Positions 13,224 to 37,374 of a DNA stretch of 64,000 bases are shown here, piece by piece (positions within the stretch are counted from its first letter, which is position 1; each line of letters opens with the position of its first letter). Below the pieces are notes generated by a model. That model searched no databases. It was not told the origin of the DNA and saw only the letters and a program-made list of their open reading frames with translations. Both the position numbers and the translations under genes were made by a program. Location: NCBI GenBank assembly GCA_030272155.1, contig CP126193.1, positions 1,054,001-1,118,000 of the forward strand, given 5' to 3'. The DNA is from Tetradesmus obliquus (lineage: Eukaryota; Chlorophyta; Chlorophyceae; Sphaeropleales; Scenedesmaceae).

Positions 13224-13302
13224 CAGCAGCCACTTCACACACAGCCAAGGCTCAGGATGCCAGGGTTCTTGCCAACCATGTGGCACGCCTGCAGCGGCAC
13301 AG

Positions 13303-13349
<47 letters not shown>

Positions 13350-13847
13350 ACCTCAAACAGAGCCAAGGTTCAGGATGCCAGGGTTTTTGCCAGCCATCTG
13401 GCACGCCTGCAGCGACACAGCACCAGCCGCAACGCTAGTGAAGGTGACAGTAGCCACGTACACGCCCGTCCACAAGCGTCGCTTGGCTGAATAAAGTGGT
13501 CGGCGGTCAAACACGTACCACACACAGTAACGCTTTGCGTTAATGACGCCCACATGCACAGATCTAGCTGTCAAATCCAGGCGCAGCACTAGCCAAGATT
13601 GCTGCCCCCGCACACCCCCCTCATGCCAGCCATGCATATATGCACGCATATGCCAGCGGCATTGCCACACGTCTAGCACCACATTCTGCAGCGCACCTCA
13701 CTTCGGTCGCAACGCAGCAGCTGCTGCAGCAGCTTGCGCTTGGCCTGCAATGTGTCCAGCCTGTTGTTGAGGATGGTGGGCTGCTGGCGCAGCACGTACG
13801 GCAGCCGGCTTGCATTGGGGCCCAGCAGCTCCTGCAAGGGCGCAAGC

Positions 13848-13889
<42 letters not shown>

Positions 13890-16749
13890 GCGGCGGCGGC
13901 GGCAGCAGCAGCAGCAGCAGCAAGTGTTGGCAGGCGCAGGTTTAAATTTTGGTGGTAGAGCAGCCAAGCAGCAGCAAGCAATCACCTAGGCTTCTGTAAA
14001 CGTATCATATAACATCATCATTCGGTACCAAATCAACACCCTTGTCAATCACAGCAGTCTCTGCATCACGCCAGCCGCCAGCAGCCTCACCTTGAGGCCC
14101 TCAAGGTTTGCTGACACATGCACCGGGTTGAGCAGCATCGCCAGCGGGCAACGAGCTTAGTACACACCATGATAAATGGGACCCTCATGACAACAGCAAC
14201 ATGTATGGCTGACAAGAAGACTGCTTCGCCAGCCGCCAGCAGCCTCACCTTGAGGCCCTCGAGCTTGGCTGACACATGCACCGGGTTGAGCAGCATTGCC
14301 AGCAAGAGCGAGCATAATACAAACCATCATCAATGACACCCACATGACAACATCAACAGGTATGGCTGTCGAGAAGACTGCCACGTCAGCCGCCAGCAGC
14401 CTCACCTTAAAGCCCACAAGCACTTAGGCTTTCATAGATGCATTACATAACACTTGATACATGTACATCATCAGTGACGCCGTCATCACAGCAGTCACTG
14501 CATCACGCCAGCCGCCAGCAGCCACACACCTTGAGGCCCTCGAGCTTGGCTGACACATGCACCGGGTTGAGCAGCATTTATTGCCAGCGGAGAGCGCAGC
14601 AGCACTCTGCTGATTTGGCCGACAGTCAACCCTGCTGCCACTAGCTGCGCGCGGATTATGCCGTTCACCAAGTCAGCATTTATCGATGTTACGAGACACG
14701 TGTCATGTCCAGTCTGCCATTGTATGGCCTACCTTGAGGCCCTCAAGCTTTGCCGACACATGCACCGGGTTGAGCAGCATCGCCAGCGGAGAGCGCAGCA
14801 GCATGTTCTTGAACTCGCTCTCGGTCAACCCTGCTGCCATCAGCTGCGCCCGGACTTGTGATACGTTTGACCACAGCCTGCCTGGGTTTGCGCTGAGCAC
14901 CCTGCAGGCAGCAGCACGCGTGTCCGGGGTGCTTCAGGGAGCGCTTTTTGAAGTGTAGCAATGACTGCCAAGCGTAAAGGTGTGCATTGTTTTACATGAA
15001 GACAACATGTTGAACACCAAGCTGTGTTGTTCCCAAAACAAACAAGAAGGGCCACAGCAAGCTGTCCAGAATCATGTCCTGAACACGACTGCAACCAAAG
15101 GAGGCACCCTCGCCAGCACAATCACCTGCGAGCCTTCAAGATGACGCGCCGCATCTCGCCATCGTCCAGGCCCAGCTGCTGCTGCAGCATCGCCTTGTTT
15201 GCAAGCAGCCTCTTGGGGCTGGATGACAGCAGGTGAGGCTCGGTGCTGACCATGCTGTGTACTGCAGCAGCGCCAAACCTACATGCATACAGCGCGGCGA
15301 AGCACATACGCATACACGCAGACACATGAGTATACAGCCAAAAGTGATTGAACAGTGCGTGGTTTGGCACGTGTGTGCAGGCAGTTAGACGCGTGCTATA
15401 GGTGGCTGCATGGTAAGCTGCATGCACGTGAATGCACGTCGCAAGGCACTTGGCACAGACCGCAGCTGTTGAAACGCCTGTCAAGCAGCGCAATTGTCTT
15501 GCAAGCCATGCCGCTGCTACTAACACAGTCAGTAATATACTGCAAAGCAGGGTGCCTGCCCCATAAACAGCTAGTGAAGGTCACCGAAGCACACAGCCGC
15601 AGTCGTGCAAGCTGCGCAGCTGCCTGGCACAACACACAACCATCTGCACCAACAACGACAGCAAGCCCCAACTTCTGCTGCTGCTGCTGCTTACTCGTCC
15701 ACCAGCTGCTGCAGCTTGGCCCTAAAGGTAGCCGGCTTGTTGCGCATGTAGGGGCTGTTGCCGCTGCTGAGCAGCTTGGGCTTTGGGGGCACGCCCACCA
15801 CCTCGCTGTATATAGCCTGCAGGTTGGCGATGCACTGCCCTGGCCTTGAGGGGTGGACCAGCCTGCAGCATTAGCAGGATCAGCCGGGTGAGGGTTAGGT
15901 ACGCATCCCCGCAGATGTTCAAAATAAAGACAGATAGAAGTCAAGTACAAGGGGTTTGACGCATTTGGTGCGCAGACTGCAGGATCAGCTAATATGCAAA
16001 TGTTGACAGCACGCGAAAGGGGGTGAAGGGGTTACATATTGGTGGCTGTGGAGGTTGTGCCATGTGATGCATGGCTGCATGCTTCCAGGCTGCCACTGCT
16101 GCTGCTGCTGCCACTGCTGCTGCTGCTGCCACTCACAGTTCAGCCAGCCTGTTGTGGTGCTGTGTCCAAGACAGCGCAACCTCTGGCGTGGAAGCCTGCG
16201 CGATGCCATGCAGCATTGTGTCTAGCCTGCTGGCCAGCTCCTGCGGCGGCACCTGCGGCAGTTTGCAAGGACACACCACATGATGTCAGAATCCAACAGT
16301 CCAGGCAACATTTGATTGTGTTGGTTGGTGGTTCAAGTAAAAAGAAAGAAAAGGGAGGATGCCATGCTACACATCGAGGCCACACACGAGTTCAACACCA
16401 AAACAAACGCAAAGTGTCACCTTGAATGCCAGAAAGGCACACCACCAGCAGCATGATAGGCAGCCTTGGCACAACACCACCAACATGTGCAGCACACCCA
16501 CCAGCAGTAAGGCAGGGTTCCTGGCCACCAGCTGCTGTATGTCCAGCTGCCCCCAGCTCAGCCCTGAGCCTGTTTCCCCTTTTGCTGCTGCTGCTGCTGC
16601 TGCTGCTGCCGCTGCTGCCCGGTGTGCTCTGAGCAAGCGCTGCGTGCCTGCCAGCAGCCTCGCTGGCGACGGCTGCTGCTGCCTCCTGCTGAATGGCTCA
16701 TGTAGGTGGGACCAGAAGCGCATGCGTCTGAAACCTGACACCAACCTCT

Positions 16750-16809
<60 letters not shown>

Positions 16810-17380
16810 ACAGCAGCATGGTCAGCAGGAACAAGGCAGAGAATGCCGAAGCGTAAGCAGGCACGTGGCGGTTGCAGCTTGATACGTCCACATGCTGCAG
16901 CTGCAGCTGCTGGAAGCCGTCACAGACAGTCAGACACACCACCACACATTCTGACACGGTTGATCCCATTGTTCCGTTGATGATGGGTTTGCATGCACCA
17001 TTCCTGACACGCTGCTTCGCCTGCTCCTGCTGTACTGCACTTGCGCAGCGCTAACAGCGACTGCAGCACTGCCATTGCTTCCAACCAGCCAACAGATGTC
17101 ACCAGAATGCATAGTCAATACCTTCTGCACCGCCAGTGCTGCTGCATCCTGCAGCCCCTGCTGTTGCAGCCCAACCAGCAGCAGCGCGTGCTGTGAGGCA
17201 GCATCAGCCCTAGCTCCTGCCCCATCCCCAGCAGCAGCTGCTGCTGCTGCTGCTGCACTGTGTTGGCGCCGCAGCAATTCCAGTGCATTGCTGGTGCTGG
17301 GGCCAAATGGGCCCCGGGCGGCTCTGCTTGCATGGCTGCTGCTACTGGTGCTGTAGTGACGGGGCAGCAGCAGCAGCCCA

Positions 17381-17426
<46 letters not shown>

Positions 17427-18147
17427 CGCTGCCACCGTTGCTGAGGCTTGGCTGCTGCTGGCAACTCTGGGCGCCTGCTGAAGCTAGCAGCTGCCATGCA
17501 GTAGCACCTGCGCAGAGCCAAACAGACAGACCCACAAGAGGGTGAAGATATAAGAGACTCACAGTAATAGGGATTATGACAAGTGAAGTTGCGTGTTGTA
17601 CATAATCAGCTTTCATGTGTGGGTCGTTCACGCCAGCATGCCATGGGCATGAACTGCTGCCACCTTCGGCGCCTGGTGGGCAGATGCATTCAGAGCACCA
17701 TGCGGGTAGCTATGGCAGCTCTGCGTGAAATCACTGCTTCCAAGAATGACAGTCCCAGATGGAGCCAGCCAGAGGGTCTTAGCAGCCCCTTCTGCCAGCA
17801 GCTACTTTACACCGGACAACAACACTAGCAACACAATAGCTGCGCTATAAGCAACATGAATGCCACAAATGCTGCTCACCGACTGTTCCAAGGCTCTCTG
17901 GTAGCCGTCGACTGCTGAACCTGCCGCAGCAGTAGCCTGCTGCTGCAGCAGAACTAGTAGCCGCGGCGTGGGCTGCAGAGCTGGCGGCAATTAAACAGTA
18001 CCTCGATCGAACTGCGGATAACAATAGAAGTTGGTGTGCGCCAGCCGATGCACTGCTTGGGAACATGCTGCTGCCAACATCGACTACATGGAAAACGAGG
18101 AGTACACGCCAAGACGAGTGCACATATACTTTAGCCAACTCAAGCAT
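10188..18147 (-). CDS. Organelle mTERF-family nucleic-acid-binding protein with Ser-rich tail
   Basis: Twelve exons match in phase: 17880-18147, 17122-17507, 16421-16747, 16137-16252, 15695-15862, 15126-15254, 14733-14901, 13697-13831, 12909-12992, 12603-12746, 11651-12034, 10188-11402, about 1174 codons. The first exon is an Arg/Ser/Ala presequence; the second ATG (MFPSSASAGAHQ) may be the true start. The central part carries successive mTERF helical repeats, e.g. HLLSSSPKRLLANKAMLQQQ, LLRSPLAMLLNPVHVSAKL, YVLRQQPTILNNRLDTL, MVGKNPGILSLSSATLRARV and LFKADPQLISLANLPAKV, followed by the usual C-terminal exon (FARSISGRLLLRLEYLL). mTERF proteins bind organelle DNA or RNA and affect transcription, splicing or ribosome assembly. 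The last exon adds about 350 residues of Ser/Ala/Gln runs, an unusual tail that may be tolerated repeat growth. Several introns hold copies of exon edges. Confidence 0.85.
10371..10437. repeat. (TACTGC)n hexamer array inside the mTERF tail
   Basis: About ten near-perfect TACTGC units. On the coding strand they read AGC-AGT alternately, so they encode uninterrupted serine with two codons in strict alternation. This suggests expansion of a six-base unit rather than of a single CAG triplet. Confidence 0.9.
11071..11129. repeat. CTG/CAG triplet array in the mTERF last exon
   Basis: A nearly pure CTG run of about 19 units, read as AGC (Ser) in the coding frame of the minus strand. Shorter runs flank it at 10903-10922 and 11008-11035. 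Confidence 0.9.
12280..12520 (-). repeat. Intronic copies of the 3' edge of mTERF exon 10
   Basis: The phrase for QLVAQLV plus its donor, present at the true exon end (12603-12630), reappears at about 12286-12320 and 12494-12525 in the following intron. A flanking GGTGCTGC/CAGGCTG phrase is also repeated near 12370. Copies have diverged and do not all stay in frame. Confidence 0.65.
13030..13412 (-). repeat. Four intronic copies of the 5' edge of mTERF exon 9, with CAG arrays
   Basis: Each copy holds the acceptor CTGCAG and the first 30-40 bases of the exon, encoding ACHMVGKNPGILSL. Copies lie at about 13038-13086, 13127-13172, 13246-13295 and 13363-13412; the true exon is 12909-12992. Spacing is 90-120 bp and the spacers are mostly CAG/CTG triplets. 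All keep a usable acceptor, so alternative acceptor choice is conceivable. Confidence 0.85.
14070..14588 (-). repeat. Intronic copies of the 3' edge of mTERF exon 7 with its donor
   Basis: The end of exon 7 (encoding MLLNPVHVSAKLEGLK) with its donor and about 20 bases of intron recurs at 14070-14146, 14230-14303 and 14507-14588, with a shorter piece at 14389-14418. The exon used in the model is 14733-14901. The first two copies keep a GTGAGG donor; the farthest has lost the exact junction. Confidence 0.85.
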
Positions 18148-18592
18148 GGGATGCTTGCGAAACTTCGTTGACTCTGTCTTTTAATGCAGAACTAGGGCTG
18201 CCACATAACACCCTTTTGAACATGTCTCGCCTCTTGACGTGTGGGCTACCTGCGGTTGCGATCTTGCAGCTTGCGTCTGACTTGTACTTGAACGTTTATG
18301 TTATAGCTACAATCTCAGCCGTATGCTCACCTAACTTCGTCCCAAGCCCTTGAGGCACACGTTGTGCGCCACTGCCAGCAATTGAGATATCAGAGCTGTC
18401 TGGACCCGCCTTACTACTAAGTTGATGACTCCTGATCCGAAATTGATAGAGGAGGCACATGCAGCCGCTGAAAGGATCAGGAGGGCGCACTACAGTGCAG
18501 CAACACCCCGCCATGAGCCCAGCAGCATTGCAAATGTAAGCTGAAAGCGAAGGCACTGCATTAAACACCACAGCTCGTGGATATATTTTGAT
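18148..18592. other. Shared upstream region of the divergent mTERF and ATAD2-like genes
   Basis: The two genes point away from each other across this stretch, so it should hold both promoters. An AT-rich ATATATTTTGATATG word just before 18593 is the nearest TATA-like sequence on the plus strand. I see no coding feature; the open frame at 18168-18353 lacks support. Confidence 0.45.
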
Positions 18593-33189
<14,597 letters not shown>

Positions 33190-33202
33190 GGATCGCATGC
33201 TG

Positions 33203-33207
33203 TGTAA
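33203..33207 (+). terminator. Polyadenylation signal TGTAA after the ATPase gene
   Basis: TGTAA, the common chlorophyte polyadenylation word, occurs 14 bp past the stop. That is close for a 3' UTR, so a later site may be used instead. Confidence 0.35.
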
Positions 33208-33779
33208 CAAGAGTGAAAGCTTTGCGAATTCTTCTTGGATGTGCCCCGCGATAAAGGATCGTTGTGCTGCTGCGACAACTGCAAGTTCACACGTGTGACT
33301 GTAGCACAGTTGTCCGTTCTGTATCTGTGCAATGTTGGCGACTGCTGTTGCCACAGTGGCTAAGAACGAGCGCTACCAGTTATCATATCTCAACTCGGAC
33401 CGATTTGAACCATGCTGGTGATGACTGTGACACCCTGAAGTGCCTTCAGTTGTGACTGAGTAGTTCACCGATCAGCCATGCATTACTATAATCACTAGTG
33501 TTATTGCAGCTGCAGATTTGAAGAAAGGTTCTGACTTCTTAAGGGACCCATCCTGGGCACTGCATGCTGCAGGCTGCTGGCTACAGCCTTCACCCACTGG
33601 CAGTGGATAAGCTGAGCGTGGCAGAGTGTGTGCTGGGCTCCTACTGGTGTTTAGCCCTATTGTAATGTAGTTATATGAAAGTGTGTACACTTTTAGATGC
33701 TTTTGACGTGAGCTGCTGCTGTCCTGCGTCTCAAAGCGGACGTTTTGCAATGATTTCACTCCGTGCAGTGGGGCGTATC

Positions 33780-33858
33780 GACGAGTGAAATTTGAAACGA
33801 AATTTGAAATGAAATGAAAGGAATCGAAACGTGAAATTTGAAACGGCACACCCCTGCT
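33780..33858 (-). mobile_element. Possible end of a hAT-like DNA transposon
   Basis: An AT-rich stretch made of repeated GAAATTTGAAACG-like words ends at CGGCACACCCCTG. Read on the minus strand the outer end is CAGGGGTGTGCCGTTTC, which resembles hAT terminal repeats. I could not find the opposite end, a duplicated target site or a transposase, so this may be an isolated end or chance similarity. Confidence 0.25.
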
Positions 33859-33872
33859 CATGATGGCATCAT

Positions 33873-34259
33873 GCGGCATGATGCGCAACAACATACATGT
33901 GAATTCATGCATGTTCAGTATGCCACACAGCACTGCTTCACTTGCGCTACCGTGACAAAGCTGTTGCGGGCTAAGCGTTGACCCTACAGCTGATTGCCCA
34001 TGCGGCATGATGCGCAACAACATACATGTGAATTCATGCATGTTCAGTATGCCACACAGCACTGCTTCACTTGCGCTACCGTGACAAAGCTGTTGCGGGC
34101 TAAGCGTTGACCCTACGGCTGATTGCCCATGCGGCATGATGCGCAACAACATACATGTGAATTCATGCATGTTCAGTATGCCACACAGCACTGCTTCACT
34201 TGCGCTACCGTGACAAAGCTGTTGCGGGCTAAGCGTTGACCCTACGGCTGATTGCCCCT
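33873..34259. repeat. Three-unit 129-bp tandem repeat
   Basis: Three nearly identical units start at 33873, 34002 and 34131. Because 129 is 43 codons, the minus strand stays open through all three (MLCGILNMHEFTCMLLRIMP repeated). The open frame is explained by the repeat and shows no domain, so I do not call it a gene. Confidence 0.93.
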
Positions 34260-34581
34260 CACAAATCCACCGCTGACTGCCTGCAGGACAAGATGCACAT
34301 GCGTGCAGAGGGACTGCAGTCCGCTGCTGTGCTCGGGTCAGCTGCTGATGTCACCACCTGCCTAGTGGCTTGCACAGCTTGCTCACCTGCTGTCTGCTGC
34401 TTTACGTTTGGTGCAATAGCAGATCCAGCGTCCAGGATTTGCCGCCCACACATGTGTGCTTTGGCGTGCATGTATGTTGTGGATGCCTGCTGCTGCTCCT
34501 GCTGCTGTGCAACTCCTGCTGCATCAGCTGGCACTAGTGTGGTCAACGCTGCAATAACGCTGCTAGAAACATAGAGTATGT

Positions 34582-34609
34582 TTATATAGTAACGAAAGTT
34601 ACTATATAA
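34582..34609. repeat. Perfect 12-bp hairpin with GAAA loop
   Basis: TTATATAGTAAC, then GAAA, then GTTACTATATAA form a perfect inverted repeat. The loop matches a GNRA tetraloop if transcribed. It is AT-rich in a GC-rich setting. It could be the core of a small inverted-repeat element or a structured regulatory site. Confidence 0.8.
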
Positions 34610-34768
34610 CGAATGAAGCAGGCGCACGACAGTGATGGGCCCAGGATTACCCATAGCCATGGTTGCTGTTGGTAGCAGCACTGTTGATCTGGCTGATCCT
34701 GGGCTGGTCACTTGCATTAAACCTGTTGTACTCATTGTAATCGCTACGACGTGATATTTTGCGTGAAG

Positions 34769-35014
34769 ATGTCGTCATCAATCGCTGTAAAAGCAGCCCG
34801 GCAGGTACGCTGCAACCCCTCACGATGCTGTGTACGCAGGCATTACTCAGGCGCAGTTGAAAGCAGGTCCATTGAAGTCAAAGCTTCAATTTCATATGTT
34901 GCGCTTGCATCAGCCATGGGGTGCTCCGCATTAGGGTGGGCTGTCAGTTCCAAACCACGATGTTTGAACAGATGTCAGGAGCGCGACCAATGCTGTCAGG
35001 CGCATTCTTTCTAA
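34769..35014 (+). CDS. Candidate small mitochondrial inner-membrane protein
   Basis: An 81-residue frame begins with what looks like a mitochondrial presequence: MSSSIAVKAARQ, basic and without acidic residues, up to RRHYSG, where RHYS fits the usual processing site. A hydrophobic span follows (ISYVALASAMGCSALGWAV), then SSKPR and a Cys-rich end. A short intron could be removed between GTACGC (about 34805) and the acceptor before 34840, which would shorten the presequence. I do not recognise the protein; small respiratory-complex subunits look like this, but that is inference from shape only. Confidence 0.35.
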   Translation: MSSSIAVKAARQVRCNPSRCCVRRHYSGAVESRSIEVKASISYVALASAMGCSALGWAVSSKPRCLNRCQERDQCCQAHSF

Positions 35015-35439
35015 CAAACCGTTTGATTCGAAAATTTATTACAATTGGGCGCCCAGTTTGTGCTGGCAGCAAGATGTGCCATCGGCACACCAAGTGCTTC
35101 AGCCCAGTCCTGCAGGGTTGCAAGGGAACTGCAGTAGTACAACAACCACGGCTGAACGATTATAAGTAATAAGAAAGTAGCATAGTCTGCCTCTACCGTG
35201 CATGTGTCCTGCCAGGCCTGCACCTGCACCTGACATCTGGGGCCCCCCAGGAGGGGCTCCTGCAGTACAACTGTTGCGGCTGCACAGGTGTGCTGTCCTT
35301 GAATAACCATAGAATGCACTTAAAAACACATCCACGGCATCATTTACAGCTTCTGTGAGCAGCCACTGAACAGTCATCCACAGCAGCATGCTGTGGATGC
35401 ACCAGTCAGGCGCTGTGGACGACTTGAGGATGGGTTTGT

Positions 35440-36025
35440 GGATCAGGCTTGGCCATAGTGTGCACCTGCCACTGCAGACACGTAAATCATGAGCACCCAA
35501 ACGGAAACGGGTCAAGGACCCCAGATGCTCTCTGTTGATCTCAGCAGTTTGAGAGACATAATCTGGGCACCATAAAGCTGGGCTCACAGACAGCATGTCA
35601 GCAGAAGAGCATGCCGCAAACCACCGCTCATAAGTACTGTAGACACCATGACCACTAGCAGCATCACGCGGGTTGACAGTGCACCCCTGCCACTGCTGAT
35701 GCAAAACGCCATCAAAAGCACGCGCTATGGTTTTTAGATCCAGAGACTGGAAGTTTTGCAGCCGTTGCACGGCATCTCCCAGCTGCTGTGAGTGGGCATG
35801 CACATATTCAAGTACACGTCGCAACTATGTACACCACACTGCGCCGCTGCTGGAAGCAGTGGACAGCCGTAAGTTGTCACGCATAGCACAGGCCAAAAGG
35901 GAGGACGCATCCATATCCACAACCCTATTCCACATGCTCACTGCCGCACGAAGCCACAAACTGACCAAAGGCTGGGCCCCAAATTCTCTTGCACACCGAT
36001 CCCTGCACACCCTAGTAGCCAGCAT
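35440..36025 (-). mobile_element. Relic of a non-LTR retrotransposon (LINE), C-terminal part
   Basis: On the minus strand, one frame reads LWLRAAVSMWNRVVDMDASS, then LKTIARAFDGVLHQQW, and further on LTRFRLGAHDLRVCSGR. The last motif, and the Trp-rich segment before it, are typical of the region after the reverse transcriptase in algal LINEs. The frame has an in-frame TAG at 35825-35827, and neither the catalytic domain nor a poly(A)-like tail is present nearby. It is a dead 5'-truncated fragment. Similarity fades toward 35440. Confidence 0.45.
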
Positions 36026-36499
36026 GGGCCAAGATAGGACATTTCACACATGGCATATGCATGGTCAAATGCCCAAGGCATACATATGCTGCAGGTGATT
36101 CTGCAGGCAACACTGATCTTCCCATCGGCTGCCGATAACGATGTTGCTGGAAATCTGCAACACAGTGGCTCACCACATGTGGTGAATGCAGATGCACCAC
36201 TGTAGGTCCTGGCAAGCGTACATATGTGTGTGTGTGCGCTATGCATAGCACTGCATAGCACTGCACAGCATACCATATGCATCCCATACCACACACCCAT
36301 GCAACAACCCAAAAGCAGAGGTCAGTTCACCTTCTGCCACAGCAGAACAGGTGTTTCACATGCGTGCAACGTCTCTCACTGCAAGCCGTCAGCTTTCTTC
36401 ACAAGCATGAGTGAGATGCTTGTAAGCAATGCAAAGGCATCAGCAGCCACAACAGGTCAAAATGCTGGTGAGCAATGGCTGCGCACGGCAACAGCAGGC

Positions 36500-36695
36500 A
36501 ACAGCTGCAGCAGCGCATACACCTGCAACAGCAGCCTGGCGCTGCTACCAGAGGCTCAACTGCTGTAGCTGTTGATGCTGCTGTTGCTGGTGCTGCCGCT
36601 GCTGTGGTTCTGTCCAGCGTGTTGGCTGCAGCATCACGTATGTCAGCATTCCGGCCTCCTTGCTGCCGGCCGCAGCAGCAGGAATGCCATCAAGT

Positions 36696-36745
<50 letters not shown>

Positions 36746-37135
36746 TGCTGCTGCACCTGCTGCAGCAGCAGACTCAGGCTCCCCACTGCTGCTGCTGCTG
36801 CTGCTGCTTTTCTCTGAGATTCAACCAGCTTGCAGTACTGCTGTATGCCTAGCAGCAACGTTGTGCGCAACTTGGGCACCTACACCACTCGCTGGAAGCA
36901 GCAGCAGCAGCGCCCTCACCTTCTGCGGCCTCCTCATGAGTGGCTGCAGGTCAGCCAGCAGCTCAGCAGTGAAGGTGGCGGAGAACGCCAGCACCTACAG
37001 ACAGCAGAAGCAGGACAGGCAGATTTTAGGATGCATGTTGGCAGCCCATCAAGCTATTGCAGTTTGCCGTTCTTCAAGTGCTTGGGCGGAAGGTGGCGGA
37101 GGGTGGCGGAGAAGGCCAGCATGTGCAGCGGCAGC
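36500..37135 (-). pseudogene. Decayed segmental copy of part of the DDX20-like gene
   Basis: This stretch resembles about 49530-50310 of the DDX20-like gene, in the same orientation, introns included. It has the remnant of the exon with the [12 protein letters not shown] region (near 36825-36850), then a CAG array, then a clear copy of the 75-bp exon encoding [14 protein letters not shown] with its donor (36912-36997), then a second, shorter copy of that exon's 5' edge (37086-37125). Retained intron structure means a DNA-level copy and not a processed transcript. It lacks all other helicase motifs. Confidence 0.75.
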
Positions 37136-37374
37136 AGCTGGACACACATTCAGACGAATGTCATGAACTCAAGCCTAGCCTGGCCTGGGCTGATTAAAAG
37201 GGCGTTCGCCAACCTAAAAGCTGCCGGCGCTGGCCGCCTGCGTGCAGTTCATTTTGCAGTGTTAGCACAATGCCATGCATTCACGCTGCACAGCAGCTGC
37301 AGTGCCAGCCTAGCAGCCAGTCGGCCCTTGCAAGAGCCTATCAAGGCCTTCAAACACAGTGCAGGGCGTACCTG

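Noticed and set aside
13038-13412. Exon 9 copies as a set of mutually exclusive exons
   Set aside because: The copies have acceptors but no donor of their own, so they cannot be complete alternative exons.
17880-17990. Alternative first mTERF exon in another frame
   Set aside because: That frame has no ATG there, and its phase at the donor fits the next exon only through a weaker acceptor; the frame starting at 18147 fits better.
33472-34191. Minus-strand open frame of about 240 codons
   Set aside because: It exists because three 129-bp repeats keep the frame open; no domain and no splice context.
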